DNA from: Gammaproteobacteria bacterium
GTDB taxonomy: Bacteria > Pseudomonadota > Gammaproteobacteria > GRL18
Length of the DNA: 54,383 nucleotides
NCBI GenBank assembly: GCA_015488755.1
Contig: WFNB01000019.1
Span: 1-54,383, forward strand
Direction of reading: 5' to 3'
In this document: piece by piece, positions 27,366 through 35,429 of the stretch
How the letters are laid out: the number at the start of each line of letters is the position of its first letter
How positions within the stretch are numbered: position 1 is the first letter of the stretch
Notes under the pieces: model-generated
Told to the model about the DNA's origin: nothing
Seen by the model: the letters and a program-made list of their open reading frames with translations, nothing else
Databases searched by the model: none
Position numbers and translations under genes: made by a program

Positions 27366-28511
27366 ATGTTATTGAATTATTTATTTCCTCATTTTATGCA
27401 TGAGGATACCGGTGGTAAGTGGCTGATCAGCCTCTTAATAGCAATCACATTACTGGTTGTTATGTTTAATTTTTTTATCCCAGAATCTTCAGCCCTACAT
27501 ATTCCAACCTATATGGTCACTTTATTAGGTAAGTATTTATGTCTGGCTCTATTAGCCATTGCCTTGGATCTCGTCTGGGGCTATTGCGGTATTCTTAGCT
27601 TAGGACATGGCGCTTTTTTTGCCTTAGGTGGCTATGCTATGGGCATGTATCTGATGCGCCAGATCGGTGATCGAGGGGTTTATGGTAATGCTGAACTGCC
27701 TGATTTTATGGTTTTTTTAAACTGGCATGAATTGCCTTGGTACTGGCAAGGCTTTGAGTATTTTAGCTTTACTGCCTTAATGATCATCCTTGTTCCTGGA
27801 TTATTAGCCTATGTCTTTGGCTGGATGACCTTTCGCTCACGAGTAACCGGTGTTTATTTGTCTATTATGACCCAAGCACTGACCTATGCATTATTACTGG
27901 CTTTTTTTAGAAATGAAATGGGCTTAGGTGGCAATAACGGCTTAACGGATTTTAAGGATATTTTAGGCTTTAGCCTACAGGCAGATGGTACTCGCATTAT
28001 ACTCTTTACCTTATCCGCATTAGCCTTAATTTCAGGTTATATTGCATCCCGTTTTATTGTGCAATCAAAATTAGGAAAAACAGTGGTTGCTATTCGGGAT
28101 GCTGAATTACGTACCCGTTTTATTGGTTATAAAGTTGAAGATTATAAGTTATGGATTTTTGTCTTTTCTGCCATGCTTGCGGGTATTGCTGGAGCACTTT
28201 ATGTACCTCAAGTCGGTATTATCAACCCCGGTGAATTCTCACCACTGAACTCAATCGAACTGGCAATATGGGTGGCTATTGGTGGCCGTGGCACATTGTT
28301 TGGCGCTGTTATTGGTGCTTTGCTAGTTAATTATGCAAAAACCTATTTTACTGGCGCATTACCTGAATTCTGGTTATTTGCTTTAGGTACTTTATTTATC
28401 GTCTCTACTTTATATTTACCACAAGGTATCGTTGGCTTATTTAGCCAGTTCACAAATAAACAGCAAAAGCAATCAGCAAAACATGGAGCACTTCAGGAGG
28501 AAACCACATGA
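27366..28511 (+). CDS. urtC: Urea ABC transporter permease UrtC
   Basis: The second membrane subunit, 381 residues with about ten hydrophobic segments. The LivM-type motif DLVWGYCGILSLGHGAFFAL and GQ-loop region VAIRDAELRTRFIGYKVEDYK are present. The ATG at 27366 is chosen because AGGAGG lies 8 bases upstream, within the end of urtB; the earlier in-frame start at 27321 would overlap urtB by 44 bases. The stop overlaps urtD (ATGA). Confidence 0.95.
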   Translation: MLLNYLFPHFMHEDTGGKWLISLLIAITLLVVMFNFFIPESSALHIPTYMVTLLGKYLCLALLAIALDLVWGYCGILSLGHGAFFALGGYAMGMYLMRQIGDRGVYGNAELPDFMVFLNWHELPWYWQGFEYFSFTALMIILVPGLLAYVFGWMTFRSRVTGVYLSIMTQALTYALLLAFFRNEMGLGGNNGLTDFKDILGFSLQADGTRIILFTLSALALISGYIASRFIVQSKLGKTVVAIRDAELRTRFIGYKVEDYKLWIFVFSAMLAGIAGALYVPQVGIINPGEFSPLNSIELAIWVAIGGRGTLFGAVIGALLVNYAKTYFTGALPEFWLFALGTLFIVSTLYLPQGIVGLFSQFTNKQQKQSAKHGALQEETT

Positions 28512-29383
28512 GTGCACTTTCTCAAGTTCGTTATAAAGTCCGTGATGCTCTGCGCCGAGATCGGACATTCAATCACACCATTATAGAATCTGATGCTTAT
28601 TTACAAGGCACACACTCCGTTCATCCTAACGAACTTGATGTTAGCCATGGCCCTGTCCTCTATCTTGAGGATATCAGTGTCAGCTTTGATGGTTTTCAAG
28701 CATTAAATAACTTATCACTGTATATTGATGATGGTGAATTACGCTGTATTATTGGTCCTAATGGGGCGGGAAAGACCACCATGATGGATGTTATTACGGG
28801 TAAAACTCATCCTGATAGTGGACAGGTATTTTTTGGTCAGACAATGGATCTCAGCCAAATGGCTGAGCATGATATTGCCACCGCCGGTATTGGTCGAAAA
28901 TTTCAAAAGCCAACTATTTTTCCTGAACATTCCGTTTGGGAAAACTTAGAGTTGGCAATGAAAACAGACAAGGGAGTCTGGCATAGTTTATTTACCGTAC
29001 TCAGTGCCGAACAAAAAGATCGAATAGAAGAGGTCATAGAGATTATTGGCTTGCAAGCACTCTATTTTTCCAAAGCTGACTTGTTGTCACATGGCCAAAA
29101 ACAGTGGTTGGAAATTGGCATGTTACTGATGCAAGATCCAAGAGTATTATTAGTTGATGAACCTGTGGCTGGTATGACTCACCAGGAAATGGATCGCACC
29201 GCTGAATTACTAACGTCATTGGCAGGTAAACATTCTGTTGTTGTGGTCGAGCATGATATGGACTTTGTGCGTTCGATTGCTAATCAAGTAACCGTACTCC
29301 ATGAAGGCAGTGTACTGGCAGAAGGTACCATGGAAGAAGTGCAAAATAATCAAAAAGTCATCGAGGTTTATCTAGGCGAATGA
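28508..29383 (+). CDS. urtD: Urea ABC transporter ATP-binding protein UrtD
   Basis: The LivG-type ATPase subunit, 291 residues. Walker A is GPNGAGKTTMMDVITG. The signature LSHGQKQWLEIGMLL has the form usual in UrtD. Walker B is VLLVDEPVAGMTHQE and the switch histidine is in VVVEHDMDFV. An N-terminal extension of about 45 residues precedes the ATPase fold and also occurs in other UrtD proteins. Start and stop overlap urtC and urtE by ATGA, so the three are coupled. Confidence 0.96.
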   Translation: MSALSQVRYKVRDALRRDRTFNHTIIESDAYLQGTHSVHPNELDVSHGPVLYLEDISVSFDGFQALNNLSLYIDDGELRCIIGPNGAGKTTMMDVITGKTHPDSGQVFFGQTMDLSQMAEHDIATAGIGRKFQKPTIFPEHSVWENLELAMKTDKGVWHSLFTVLSAEQKDRIEEVIEIIGLQALYFSKADLLSHGQKQWLEIGMLLMQDPRVLLVDEPVAGMTHQEMDRTAELLTSLAGKHSVVVVEHDMDFVRSIANQVTVLHEGSVLAEGTMEEVQNNQKVIEVYLGE

Positions 29384-30081
29384 GCATATTACAAACAAAA
29401 TCACTCAATCAATTCTATGGTGAAAGTCATATTCTATGGGATCTGGATATTGATATTAAACAAGGCAGTTGTGTTTGCCTAATGGGTAGAAATGGTGTGG
29501 GCAAGACAACCTTACTTAAGTCCATTATGGGCTTACTACCCACACGCAGTGGTGAAATTATTTTTGCAGGGCAGCCATTGCATAATAAAAATGCCTCTGC
29601 CAGAGCACAGGCAGGCATTGGCTATGTACCACAAGGACGGGAGATTTTTTCACAATTAACGGTACTGGAAAATCTACAAACTGGACTTATTGCCCGAAAA
29701 GATAAGAGCAAAGAATTACCCGAAAAAATATTTGAGCTTTTCCCCGTATTAAAACAAATGCTTAAACGTCGTGGTGGTGATCTCTCTGGTGGTCAACAAC
29801 AGCAATTAGCCATTGGTCGAGCACTGGCGTTAGAGCCTAAAATTTTACTTCTGGATGAACCAACCGAAGGTATTCAGCCTAATGTGGTACAAGAGATTGG
29901 TGACATTATTATTAAGCTCAATGAAGAAGCCAATATTACCGTTGTTATTGTGGAGCAAAAACTTCCCTTTGCACGACGTGTAGGTAAGGAGTTTATTATT
30001 ATGGAACGAGGCAAGAAAATGGCTGAGGGTGCTATTGATACATTGAATGATGAGTTAATTAAAAAATATTTAACTGTTTAG
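29380..30081 (+). CDS. urtE: Urea ABC transporter ATP-binding protein UrtE
   Basis: The LivF-type ATPase subunit, 233 residues. Walker A is GRNGVGKTTLLKSIMG, the signature is LSGGQQQQLAIGRALAL and Walker B is ILLLDEPTEGIQPNV. The switch histidine of the H-loop is replaced by glutamine (VVIVEQKL), which is common in LivF-like proteins. It is the last gene of urtABCDE and is followed by an inverted repeat shared with the convergent operon. Confidence 0.96.
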   Translation: MSILQTKSLNQFYGESHILWDLDIDIKQGSCVCLMGRNGVGKTTLLKSIMGLLPTRSGEIIFAGQPLHNKNASARAQAGIGYVPQGREIFSQLTVLENLQTGLIARKDKSKELPEKIFELFPVLKQMLKRRGGDLSGGQQQQLAIGRALALEPKILLLDEPTEGIQPNVVQEIGDIIIKLNEEANITVVIVEQKLPFARRVGKEFIIMERGKKMAEGAIDTLNDELIKKYLTV

Positions 30082-30105
30082 GCAATATAAACTTTGAACC
30101 TAAAT

Positions 30106-30133
30106 AGCACTCTAAAAACACATTTAGAGTGCT
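30106..30133. terminator. Hairpin between urtE and the convergent GTPase-module operon
   Basis: An 11-bp perfect stem (agcactctaaa / tttagagtgct) with a 6-base loop lies 24 bases after urtE and 44 bases after the convergent gene's stop. No clear T tract follows on either strand, so it may serve both operons as a weak terminator or an mRNA 3' end. Confidence 0.55.
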
Positions 30134-30177
30134 ATTATCCAGAGCTCATATTTTTATAAGAAAACATCAAAAAGGGA

Positions 30178-30927
30178 TCAAGAAGGGCTTAACGTATCAA
30201 TTAAATCAATTAAAAATTCTGCTTCATCCTGCTCCATTATTTCCCATTTTTCAATTTCCATTGAGTTAAGAAGAGCCATCCCCTTCGTATCATCAGCCAT
30301 CATAATCAAGCACTTCTGCAAGAGTGATTTTTTATCCTGTAAATTAGGACCAAGTAATAAGGCATGGTGCAAGACATCAATTTTACTCGTAATTAATGGT
30401 TTTACCTGCTTTTTTACCAGAGAACTAAACTCATTATAGGCATCTGCTAATAAAAAACCAATATCAGCTTCCCCTGCAACCACTTTTTTAGCAACCGTAA
30501 TATAATTACTGCAAATTATTGCTTCAATATCACAAGAGTTAATATCTGCTGGTTCCAACATAATAGTACCCATGGTATTGACATCAGGCACATCTGTCAT
30601 GGCAACCCTTAAACTAGGTTTAAGAGATTCAATTGTATCAATAGGATTATCTGCATGAGTGATCACAACCGTTTCATCATGCACACCGACAGGCTTAACT
30701 AAGGCCTCAAATGATTTCTCTCTGATAAGTTTGGCAATATCACAAGGATTTGCATAAATTAAATCAATTGAATCTTTATCAATGCATTGCGCTAATTCTG
30801 AAAAATCATTCACTAAATTAAGATGAATGGCAATATCAGACTGTTTTTGTAGCCATGTGTTAAAGATATACCATCCTGAAATCAGATCAGGTTTAAAGTC
30901 AGGGCTAATAGTCATCGTATAAGACAT
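30178..30927 (-). CDS. PhnD-like substrate-binding protein without signal peptide
   Basis: A 249-residue periplasmic-binding-protein fold of the PhnD/phosphonate type: IDLIYANPCDIAKLI and GEADIGFLLADAYNEF match the two lobes of that family. There is no signal peptide or lipobox, and the protein begins MSYTMTISPDFKPDLISGW. It is therefore probably cytoplasmic. No permease or ATPase for phosphonate lies nearby. It lies 9 bases after the PAS gene, as the last gene of a seven-gene operon with a Ras-like GTPase. A ligand-sensing role within that module is more likely than transport. The ligand is unknown. Confidence 0.75.
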   Translation of the reverse strand: MSYTMTISPDFKPDLISGWYIFNTWLQKQSDIAIHLNLVNDFSELAQCIDKDSIDLIYANPCDIAKLIREKSFEALVKPVGVHDETVVITHADNPIDTIESLKPSLRVAMTDVPDVNTMGTIMLEPADINSCDIEAIICSNYITVAKKVVAGEADIGFLLADAYNEFSSLVKKQVKPLITSKIDVLHHALLLGPNLQDKKSLLQKCLIMMADDTKGMALLNSMEIEKWEIMEQDEAEFLIDLIDTLSPS

Positions 30928-30936
30928 ATTTTTTTC

Positions 30937-31413
30937 CTAAAAAAGAGTCGGATAACGTTCAATACATTCAGCTATTTTTTTTGCTGAAGGCTTTCTTCTT
31001 ACCGAGGTATAACTAATAATTTTATTATTACGAATATTAGGGATCACCGTAGCATAAACCCAATAAAAACCACCATCTTTACGAAGATTCTTAACATAGC
31101 CATACCATTTTTCTTTTTTCTGCACGGTTTCCCATAAATCAGAAAAAGCTTCATGCGGCATAAATGGATGCCTTAGTATATATTGCGGTTGACCAATGAG
31201 CTCTTCTTCTGTAAAACCTGACATCGTTACAAATGATTTATTAACATGAGTAATAATACCGTTTAAGTCTGTACGTGACACTATAAGAGAGCCTTCTGGA
31301 AACTCTGTTTCAATCTCTGTATATAATATGTTACGTTGCTTAGCATCAAAAAAAGTAAGCTGAATTTCCTCATAATTGTCACTGGCTAAATCTTCAATTT
31401 TCATATCCTGCAT
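30937..31413 (-). CDS. Aer-like PAS domain protein
   Basis: A 158-residue stand-alone PAS protein. The sequence TDLNGIITHVNKSFVTMSGF, then RHPFMPHEAFSDLWETV (Arg81, His82, Trp94), then the W103-to-W118 stretch with KNLRKDGG follows the FAD-binding PAS of the aerotaxis receptor Aer. No transmembrane, HAMP, kinase, GGDEF or methyl-accepting part is present, so output must be by protein contact. The Asp that follows the RHP in Aer is Phe here. It is most likely a redox or oxygen sensor for the neighbouring GTPase system. Flavin binding is inferred from resemblance only. Confidence 0.82.
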   Translation of the reverse strand: MQDMKIEDLASDNYEEIQLTFFDAKQRNILYTEIETEFPEGSLIVSRTDLNGIITHVNKSFVTMSGFTEEELIGQPQYILRHPFMPHEAFSDLWETVQKKEKWYGYVKNLRKDGGFYWVYATVIPNIRNNKIISYTSVRRKPSAKKIAECIERYPTLF

Positions 31414-31441
31414 AATATCAGCCTTGTTATTTCAGTTTAAG

Positions 31442-31804
31442 CTATAGTAATTTAGTAATACTATCAGCAGCACGTTTTACATCTAAAAAGATCAAACCTA
31501 ATTTTGCTTTAGGTTTTGCTAACACAGTAACAACCGCTTCTTCTCCGGCATGACTCATTAAGACAAACCCCTCTTGTCCTTTAATTAGCACTTGCTCCAA
31601 TTCTCCTCTAGCAAGTTCTTGTGATGTGCGGTCACCCAGAGAGAGCATGGCAGCACTCATTGCCCCCACTCTATCTTCATCAAGACTTTGCGGTAACACT
31701 GCTGCAATCATTAAGCCATCTGTAGAAATAACAGCAGAGGCTTCAATATCCGCTGACGTGCCATTTAACTCATTTAAAATTGAAGACAACATATCTTCTC
31801 TCAT
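31442..31804 (-). CDS. Roadblock/LC7 domain protein
   Basis: A 120-residue protein of the roadblock/LC7 (MglB-like) fold: SSILNELNGTSADIEASAVIS, DGLMIAAVLPQ, and the AAMLSLGDRTSQEL helix followed by VLIKGQEGFVLMSHAG. In Myxococcus and other bacteria such proteins are partners or activators of Ras-like GTPases. The ATG at 31804 is chosen because GGGGGAG lies a few bases upstream; an earlier ATG would add 30 residues without homology. It lies in the same operon as a GTPase gene, which strongly suggests the two interact. Confidence 0.87.
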   Translation of the reverse strand: MREDMLSSILNELNGTSADIEASAVISTDGLMIAAVLPQSLDEDRVGAMSAAMLSLGDRTSQELARGELEQVLIKGQEGFVLMSHAGEEAVVTVLAKPKAKLGLIFLDVKRAADSITKLL

Positions 31805-31880
31805 GATACTCCCCCTTAAGCCTATAAGCTCTTTTATAAAATAATCACAATTATAATTTTTATAATCTATATTTTGACAT

Positions 31881-32513
31881 TTAGTTATCACCAAAATAAC
31901 GTTTGTATAATATCCAGACTAACGATACAAATGATTCCTGATCCAATCTTGGTACCCCCGATATAATTAAAATAAAAACGGCACCACCAATATAAATAGG
32001 CCAAAATCCTAATTGGCTATAACCGGCGGCATCGACTAAGGCAAAGGCATTGGATTTAATATTCAGGTTACCTCTAATAATCCCTCGATGCCTAGAATAC
32101 ATGGATAATAAATCACCACTTAATGCTGATAGTTCTTCTGAGGCTTCATGAGAAAAACCGTAACCTGAAAGATAAAAGCCTTGGCCATCGGCTAATAATG
32201 CCTTACCCTCACTGGATAATTTTTTTAATACTTTAGGAAGCACCTCTTCTATCATTCCCTTAGGTATAGATTGTGCTTTTTCAAAGACTTGTAGCCATTG
32301 TAATTCCTGAATATGAAATAATATCTCTTCTGCTTTTGAATCACTATCGACAATAAATCGCTCAATTAAATCATTATCAAAATAGGGACTTTCAGTTGAT
32401 AAAAACAGTTGCTGTAAAAAATATTTAACTGGCTCTGAATCACTCGATGCTACACAATAAAAGGCACCTGCCGGTGAAGGTAAGACATATTTATTAATTA
32501 ATTGAAGTTTCAT
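31881..32513 (-). CDS. Unrecognised protein coupled to the GTPase, possibly longin/roadblock-like
   Basis: A 210-residue soluble protein not confidently recognised. The first 90 residues contain VLPSPAGAFYCVASSD and look like an N-terminal winged-helix-type region. The second half (about 95-205) has an alternating pattern (ALLADGQGFYLSGYGFSHEASEELSAL...YIGGAVFILIISG) that resembles a roadblock-like fold: DGQGFYLSGYG parallels the 'D-G-L-x-I-A' strand of such domains. Its ATG overlaps the GTPase stop (ATGA), so the two are made together. A role as GTPase partner is an inference from this coupling. Confidence 0.65.
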   Translation of the reverse strand: MKLQLINKYVLPSPAGAFYCVASSDSEPVKYFLQQLFLSTESPYFDNDLIERFIVDSDSKAEEILFHIQELQWLQVFEKAQSIPKGMIEEVLPKVLKKLSSEGKALLADGQGFYLSGYGFSHEASEELSALSGDLLSMYSRHRGIIRGNLNIKSNAFALVDAAGYSQLGFWPIYIGGAVFILIISGVPRLDQESFVSLVWILYKRYFGDN

Positions 32514-33052
32514 GCATGACACTCCAAACCAGGATCAATAGTAAAAAGAAGTGCTTGAACCAAATACGACATATCATTAAAATTACGAGCATCTACTTCA
32601 AATATTGCTCCCTGAACATCAAGCTCTTTTAGTTTCTCATAATATTTTTCTGTCGAAGCCAAGGGCATAATATCTGTTTGAGTAATACCAATTGCAATAG
32701 CGGTTTTATCAATATAGTCTTTAAATGAGTTAATAAAAAAAGACATATCTTGCATTGGATTTTTCCGTGTATTATCCAGTAGCAATATTAAACCTAAACC
32801 ATTTGTCGTTAATACTTCCCACATGAAATCAAAACGTTCCTGCCCTGGAGTACCGTATAGATGTATTTTTTCTTGACCATCTAAGGTCATTGTCCCATAA
32901 TCCAGAGCAACCGTTGTTTTAGATTTTTTTGCTTGAGTCATATCCGATGCACTTTGATTCGTACATACCGGTGCTTCATCACTTAAGGTTACCACCGCAG
33001 TGGTTTTACCTGAACCAACAGGGCCTGCAAAAATAATTTTAAAATCATTCAT
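32510..33052 (-). CDS. Small Ras-like GTPase (COG2229/MglA-related type)
   Basis: A 180-residue single-domain GTPase. G1 is GPVGSGKT (10-17). G3 is represented by YGTPGQERF (66-74), where the usual Asp is Tyr-Gly. The guanine-specificity motif G4 is TQTD (124-127) rather than NKxD. No membrane-anchor cysteine motif typical of eukaryotic Ras is present (the protein ends GLECHA, with one cysteine near the end). This type is distinct from UreG or Era. It occurs with roadblock proteins in several bacterial phyla. It sits in the centre of the operon, coupled to the downstream gene. Confidence 0.85.
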   Translation of the reverse strand: MNDFKIIFAGPVGSGKTTAVVTLSDEAPVCTNQSASDMTQAKKSKTTVALDYGTMTLDGQEKIHLYGTPGQERFDFMWEVLTTNGLGLILLLDNTRKNPMQDMSFFINSFKDYIDKTAIAIGITQTDIMPLASTEKYYEKLKELDVQGAIFEVDARNFNDMSYLVQALLFTIDPGLECHA

Positions 33053-33069
33053 TGTTCTTTATTATCTCT

Positions 33070-34359
33070 TTATGCGATATTATCAATTTTTGAATGGTTT
33101 GAGAGGTGAACCAATTTATTAAAAATTTTAGCTAAAATTGATTTATTCTTACTTGCTTTTGGCTTGTCATCCATAAAGAAGTAATCCACATTTCGTTGTG
33201 CTATATCTGATAAACCAATCGCTTTACTGGCACTATAAAATGCAAAAACATAACGCTGTTCAATCGCTAATGTTTGCGAAACCATTAATAATGAAGAGGG
33301 TTGGTTATATAAAAAAGCAGCTATGCGAACAGCATGGGGAATAGATGCCAAACGAGTGAGATTTGGCCAATACTGCAAGTAAACCGGTTTTGTTAAATCT
33401 GTACCCATAGGGATCCGTCCTCTTGAAGTCCATAAAGTAATTAACCAGATAAACCCTTCCATAGTCCAACTTTGTCTTTGCGTTGCCTTTTTGATCTTGT
33501 TACTTTTATTCTCTTGTGTGATCTTATGTAATTCATTTCTAAGCACGTTATTTTTTGTTTTAAATTGGTAATTATTTTTGTGTAACATAAGACATAAAGG
33601 TCGGATCTTAGCAGGCCCCACAGTGCTATAGATTTTTTGTTCCTCATAATCAAAATAGAAAACCGTATTAAGAACACTTAATTCAATGATTTGCTGTTTT
33701 TGTTTTGATAATTTGCATGCCTCTTTAATAATTGCTTGCAGTGTTGCTTCTGGTTTATAAGAAACCATCAATACTTGAGAGGGATCACCCCCATTAATAT
33801 CTTTATTATCACCCACAAAACACTCTTCATTTTCAACTTCAAGTAATTTACCTGCATTTATCACTGATGTTTTTTTAAATTTCTTTTCTTTTTTTAATGC
33901 TAACACTGGCTTGGTGTTTATGGATTTATTGGCTACCACTCGTAAAACAGGCGGTTTCTTATCTGACAAATCGTATTGGGAATCATTTGATTTATAGCAT
34001 AATTGCTTATGTTCTTTTTTATTTGATCGCTTAAGAATAAGATCACATAAGTATTCTAAGGTATTTTGTAGTACATCTCTCTTAACAGGTTTTCTAATAA
34101 AGAAATCTCTTTCTCGCAAACATTGGTGTTCGGATAAAGAAAGCAATAAGATATAAACATCTGGGTTATTATAGACAAGAGCATGATATTTTTCTTCAAA
34201 ACCATAGGCATCTTTATCTAGCAAGCAAAGTTGTGCTTTATTGCAATCATTAAGTAATACATAATCAATTTCTTTAATATTTTTAAAAAAAATCTCATAA
34301 GCTGAAATCGAACGAGCATCAATGCCAACAAAGGCCGTATGAATTGATAGAGTAGTCAC
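33070..34359 (-). CDS. Pseudo-receiver protein with conserved C-terminal domain
   Basis: A 429-residue soluble protein. Residues 1-110 look like a degenerate response-regulator receiver: LLDKDAYG holds a possible acceptor Asp and FIRKPVKRD the conserved Lys-Pro, but the acidic pair of the first strand is reduced to VGIDA. A basic, low-complexity linker follows at about 110-180. Residues about 320-415 (LTKPVYLQYWPNLTRLASIP, then LYNQPSSLLMVSQTL and QRYVFAFYSASKAIGLS) form a compact helical domain that may be winged-helix. It lies 17 bases upstream of the GTPase gene. By position it is comparable to the receiver protein RomR that works with MglA, but no homology is claimed. Confidence 0.65.
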   Translation of the reverse strand: MTTLSIHTAFVGIDARSISAYEIFFKNIKEIDYVLLNDCNKAQLCLLDKDAYGFEEKYHALVYNNPDVYILLLSLSEHQCLRERDFFIRKPVKRDVLQNTLEYLCDLILKRSNKKEHKQLCYKSNDSQYDLSDKKPPVLRVVANKSINTKPVLALKKEKKFKKTSVINAGKLLEVENEECFVGDNKDINGGDPSQVLMVSYKPEATLQAIIKEACKLSKQKQQIIELSVLNTVFYFDYEEQKIYSTVGPAKIRPLCLMLHKNNYQFKTKNNVLRNELHKITQENKSNKIKKATQRQSWTMEGFIWLITLWTSRGRIPMGTDLTKPVYLQYWPNLTRLASIPHAVRIAAFLYNQPSSLLMVSQTLAIEQRYVFAFYSASKAIGLSDIAQRNVDYFFMDDKPKASKNKSILAKIFNKLVHLSNHSKIDNIA

Positions 34360-34376
34360 TGTTGCTAATCCTATTA

Positions 34377-35063
34377 TTAGATATCTGAAAAATAATGTTT
34401 TGCTTCATCCCAATAACGAGATGTTAGTAATGTATTTGAAAATTTACTGTATGCCTTATTAAAGTTATCCCTATAATTAAGGGCTTTATATAAACTAATA
34501 AGTTTTATCGTTAATTGTTCATTTTCTTGATCATTTATTAAATGCATCGTCATATACTCTAAGGCCGTATCAAATTGACTGTTTTCAATATAAGAGTCTG
34601 CAGTAGCCATAACATCTTCAGTTTTAATTATTTCAGATTTAGAAGATTCATATAACTTAAGTTTTATCGGTTTTTTTGTCTTAAAATAACAATGATTTGG
34701 TAAGCGATATAACTCAGCAGCTAAAGAATCATTATTAATATAAGCAACTAATACTTTAATTTGTTGTTTGCTTAATTTAGACTTACTTAATTGTAATAAA
34801 CGTGTCCGCAACGCCATACCTAAGCTACCCAAAATAATAAATAAATCACATAGTGCAGCATATAATTCATGAGAGTATTTTGTTTTTAAAAAAAATTGAA
34901 CCCGTTGTAAATGACGAGATAAATCTTTGGGATCCTTCCTTAGGCTATACTCAAAATAATTCATTGCCTGAGATAATTCCAAAGCATTATTCTCAGCATT
35001 AATATGTTTAAGACCATAATAAAATGCTGGTTCTATTAATGGAATATTGTTATTTTTATTCAT
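34377..35063 (-). CDS. TPR-like helical protein, first gene of the GTPase module
   Basis: A 228-residue, strongly helical, lysine-rich soluble protein without signal peptide. Two regions resemble TPR repeats: LSQAMNYFEYSLRKDPKDLS near the N-terminus and DSYIENSQFDTALEYMTMHL near the C-terminus. The centre (LSKSKLSKQQIKVLVAYINN) is unlike known domains. It is the promoter-proximal gene of a seven-gene operon, 17 bases ahead of the pseudo-receiver gene. A scaffold role is plausible. I do not recognise the family. Confidence 0.65.
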   Translation of the reverse strand: MNKNNNIPLIEPAFYYGLKHINAENNALELSQAMNYFEYSLRKDPKDLSRHLQRVQFFLKTKYSHELYAALCDLFIILGSLGMALRTRLLQLSKSKLSKQQIKVLVAYINNDSLAAELYRLPNHCYFKTKKPIKLKLYESSKSEIIKTEDVMATADSYIENSQFDTALEYMTMHLINDQENEQLTIKLISLYKALNYRDNFNKAYSKFSNTLLTSRYWDEAKHYFSDI

Positions 35064-35277
35064 TATATTTTACACAGACTAAAAGCAATAGAACTAGAAG
35101 TTATATGGTTATTTTGCTTTATTAAGTATTATAGGTATCGTATATAAACAATGAATTGTATGTAAGCTTATTCGTATAAAATGATTTTTTGTGAACAATA
35201 TCTCAAAAATAAATAGCTTAGAAAAAACAACTAACGTCATTTTTGGTATGAAATACAGGCTGAAACTAAAAAATATT

Positions 35278-35429
35278 CATAGGTAGGTACTTAAGCATGT
35301 CTGAGGCAGGATAACTCTGTATTTACTACACAAGACGCCGTAAATCCATCCCTGGAGGCTTTATTGCCACATCCATGTGGCAAAAACTTCCTCCGTAAAC
35401 ACAGAGTTATCCTTAAGTACCTACGTATG
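35278..35429 (+). repeat. MITE-like element, copy A
   Basis: A 152-bp element in the 525-base gene-free stretch 35064-35588. Its ends are inverted: cataggtaggtacttaag on the left against cttaagtacctacgtatg on the right. The inverted match continues through ggataactctgt(a/g)tttac after a 13-base bulge in the left arm. The centre is a 9-bp hairpin (ttgccacat / atgtggcaa, 35364-35383). Flanks are near-direct repeats: aaaaaatatt (35268-35277) and aaaagatatt (35430-35439). It codes for nothing. The rest of the gap is AT-rich and must carry the GTPase-module promoter. The G-rich run at 35461-35467 is unexplained. Confidence 0.8.

Noticed and set aside
30106-30133. A classic intrinsic terminator for urtE
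   Set aside because: The stem is strong but no T tract follows on either strand, so it is listed only as a probable shared hairpin.
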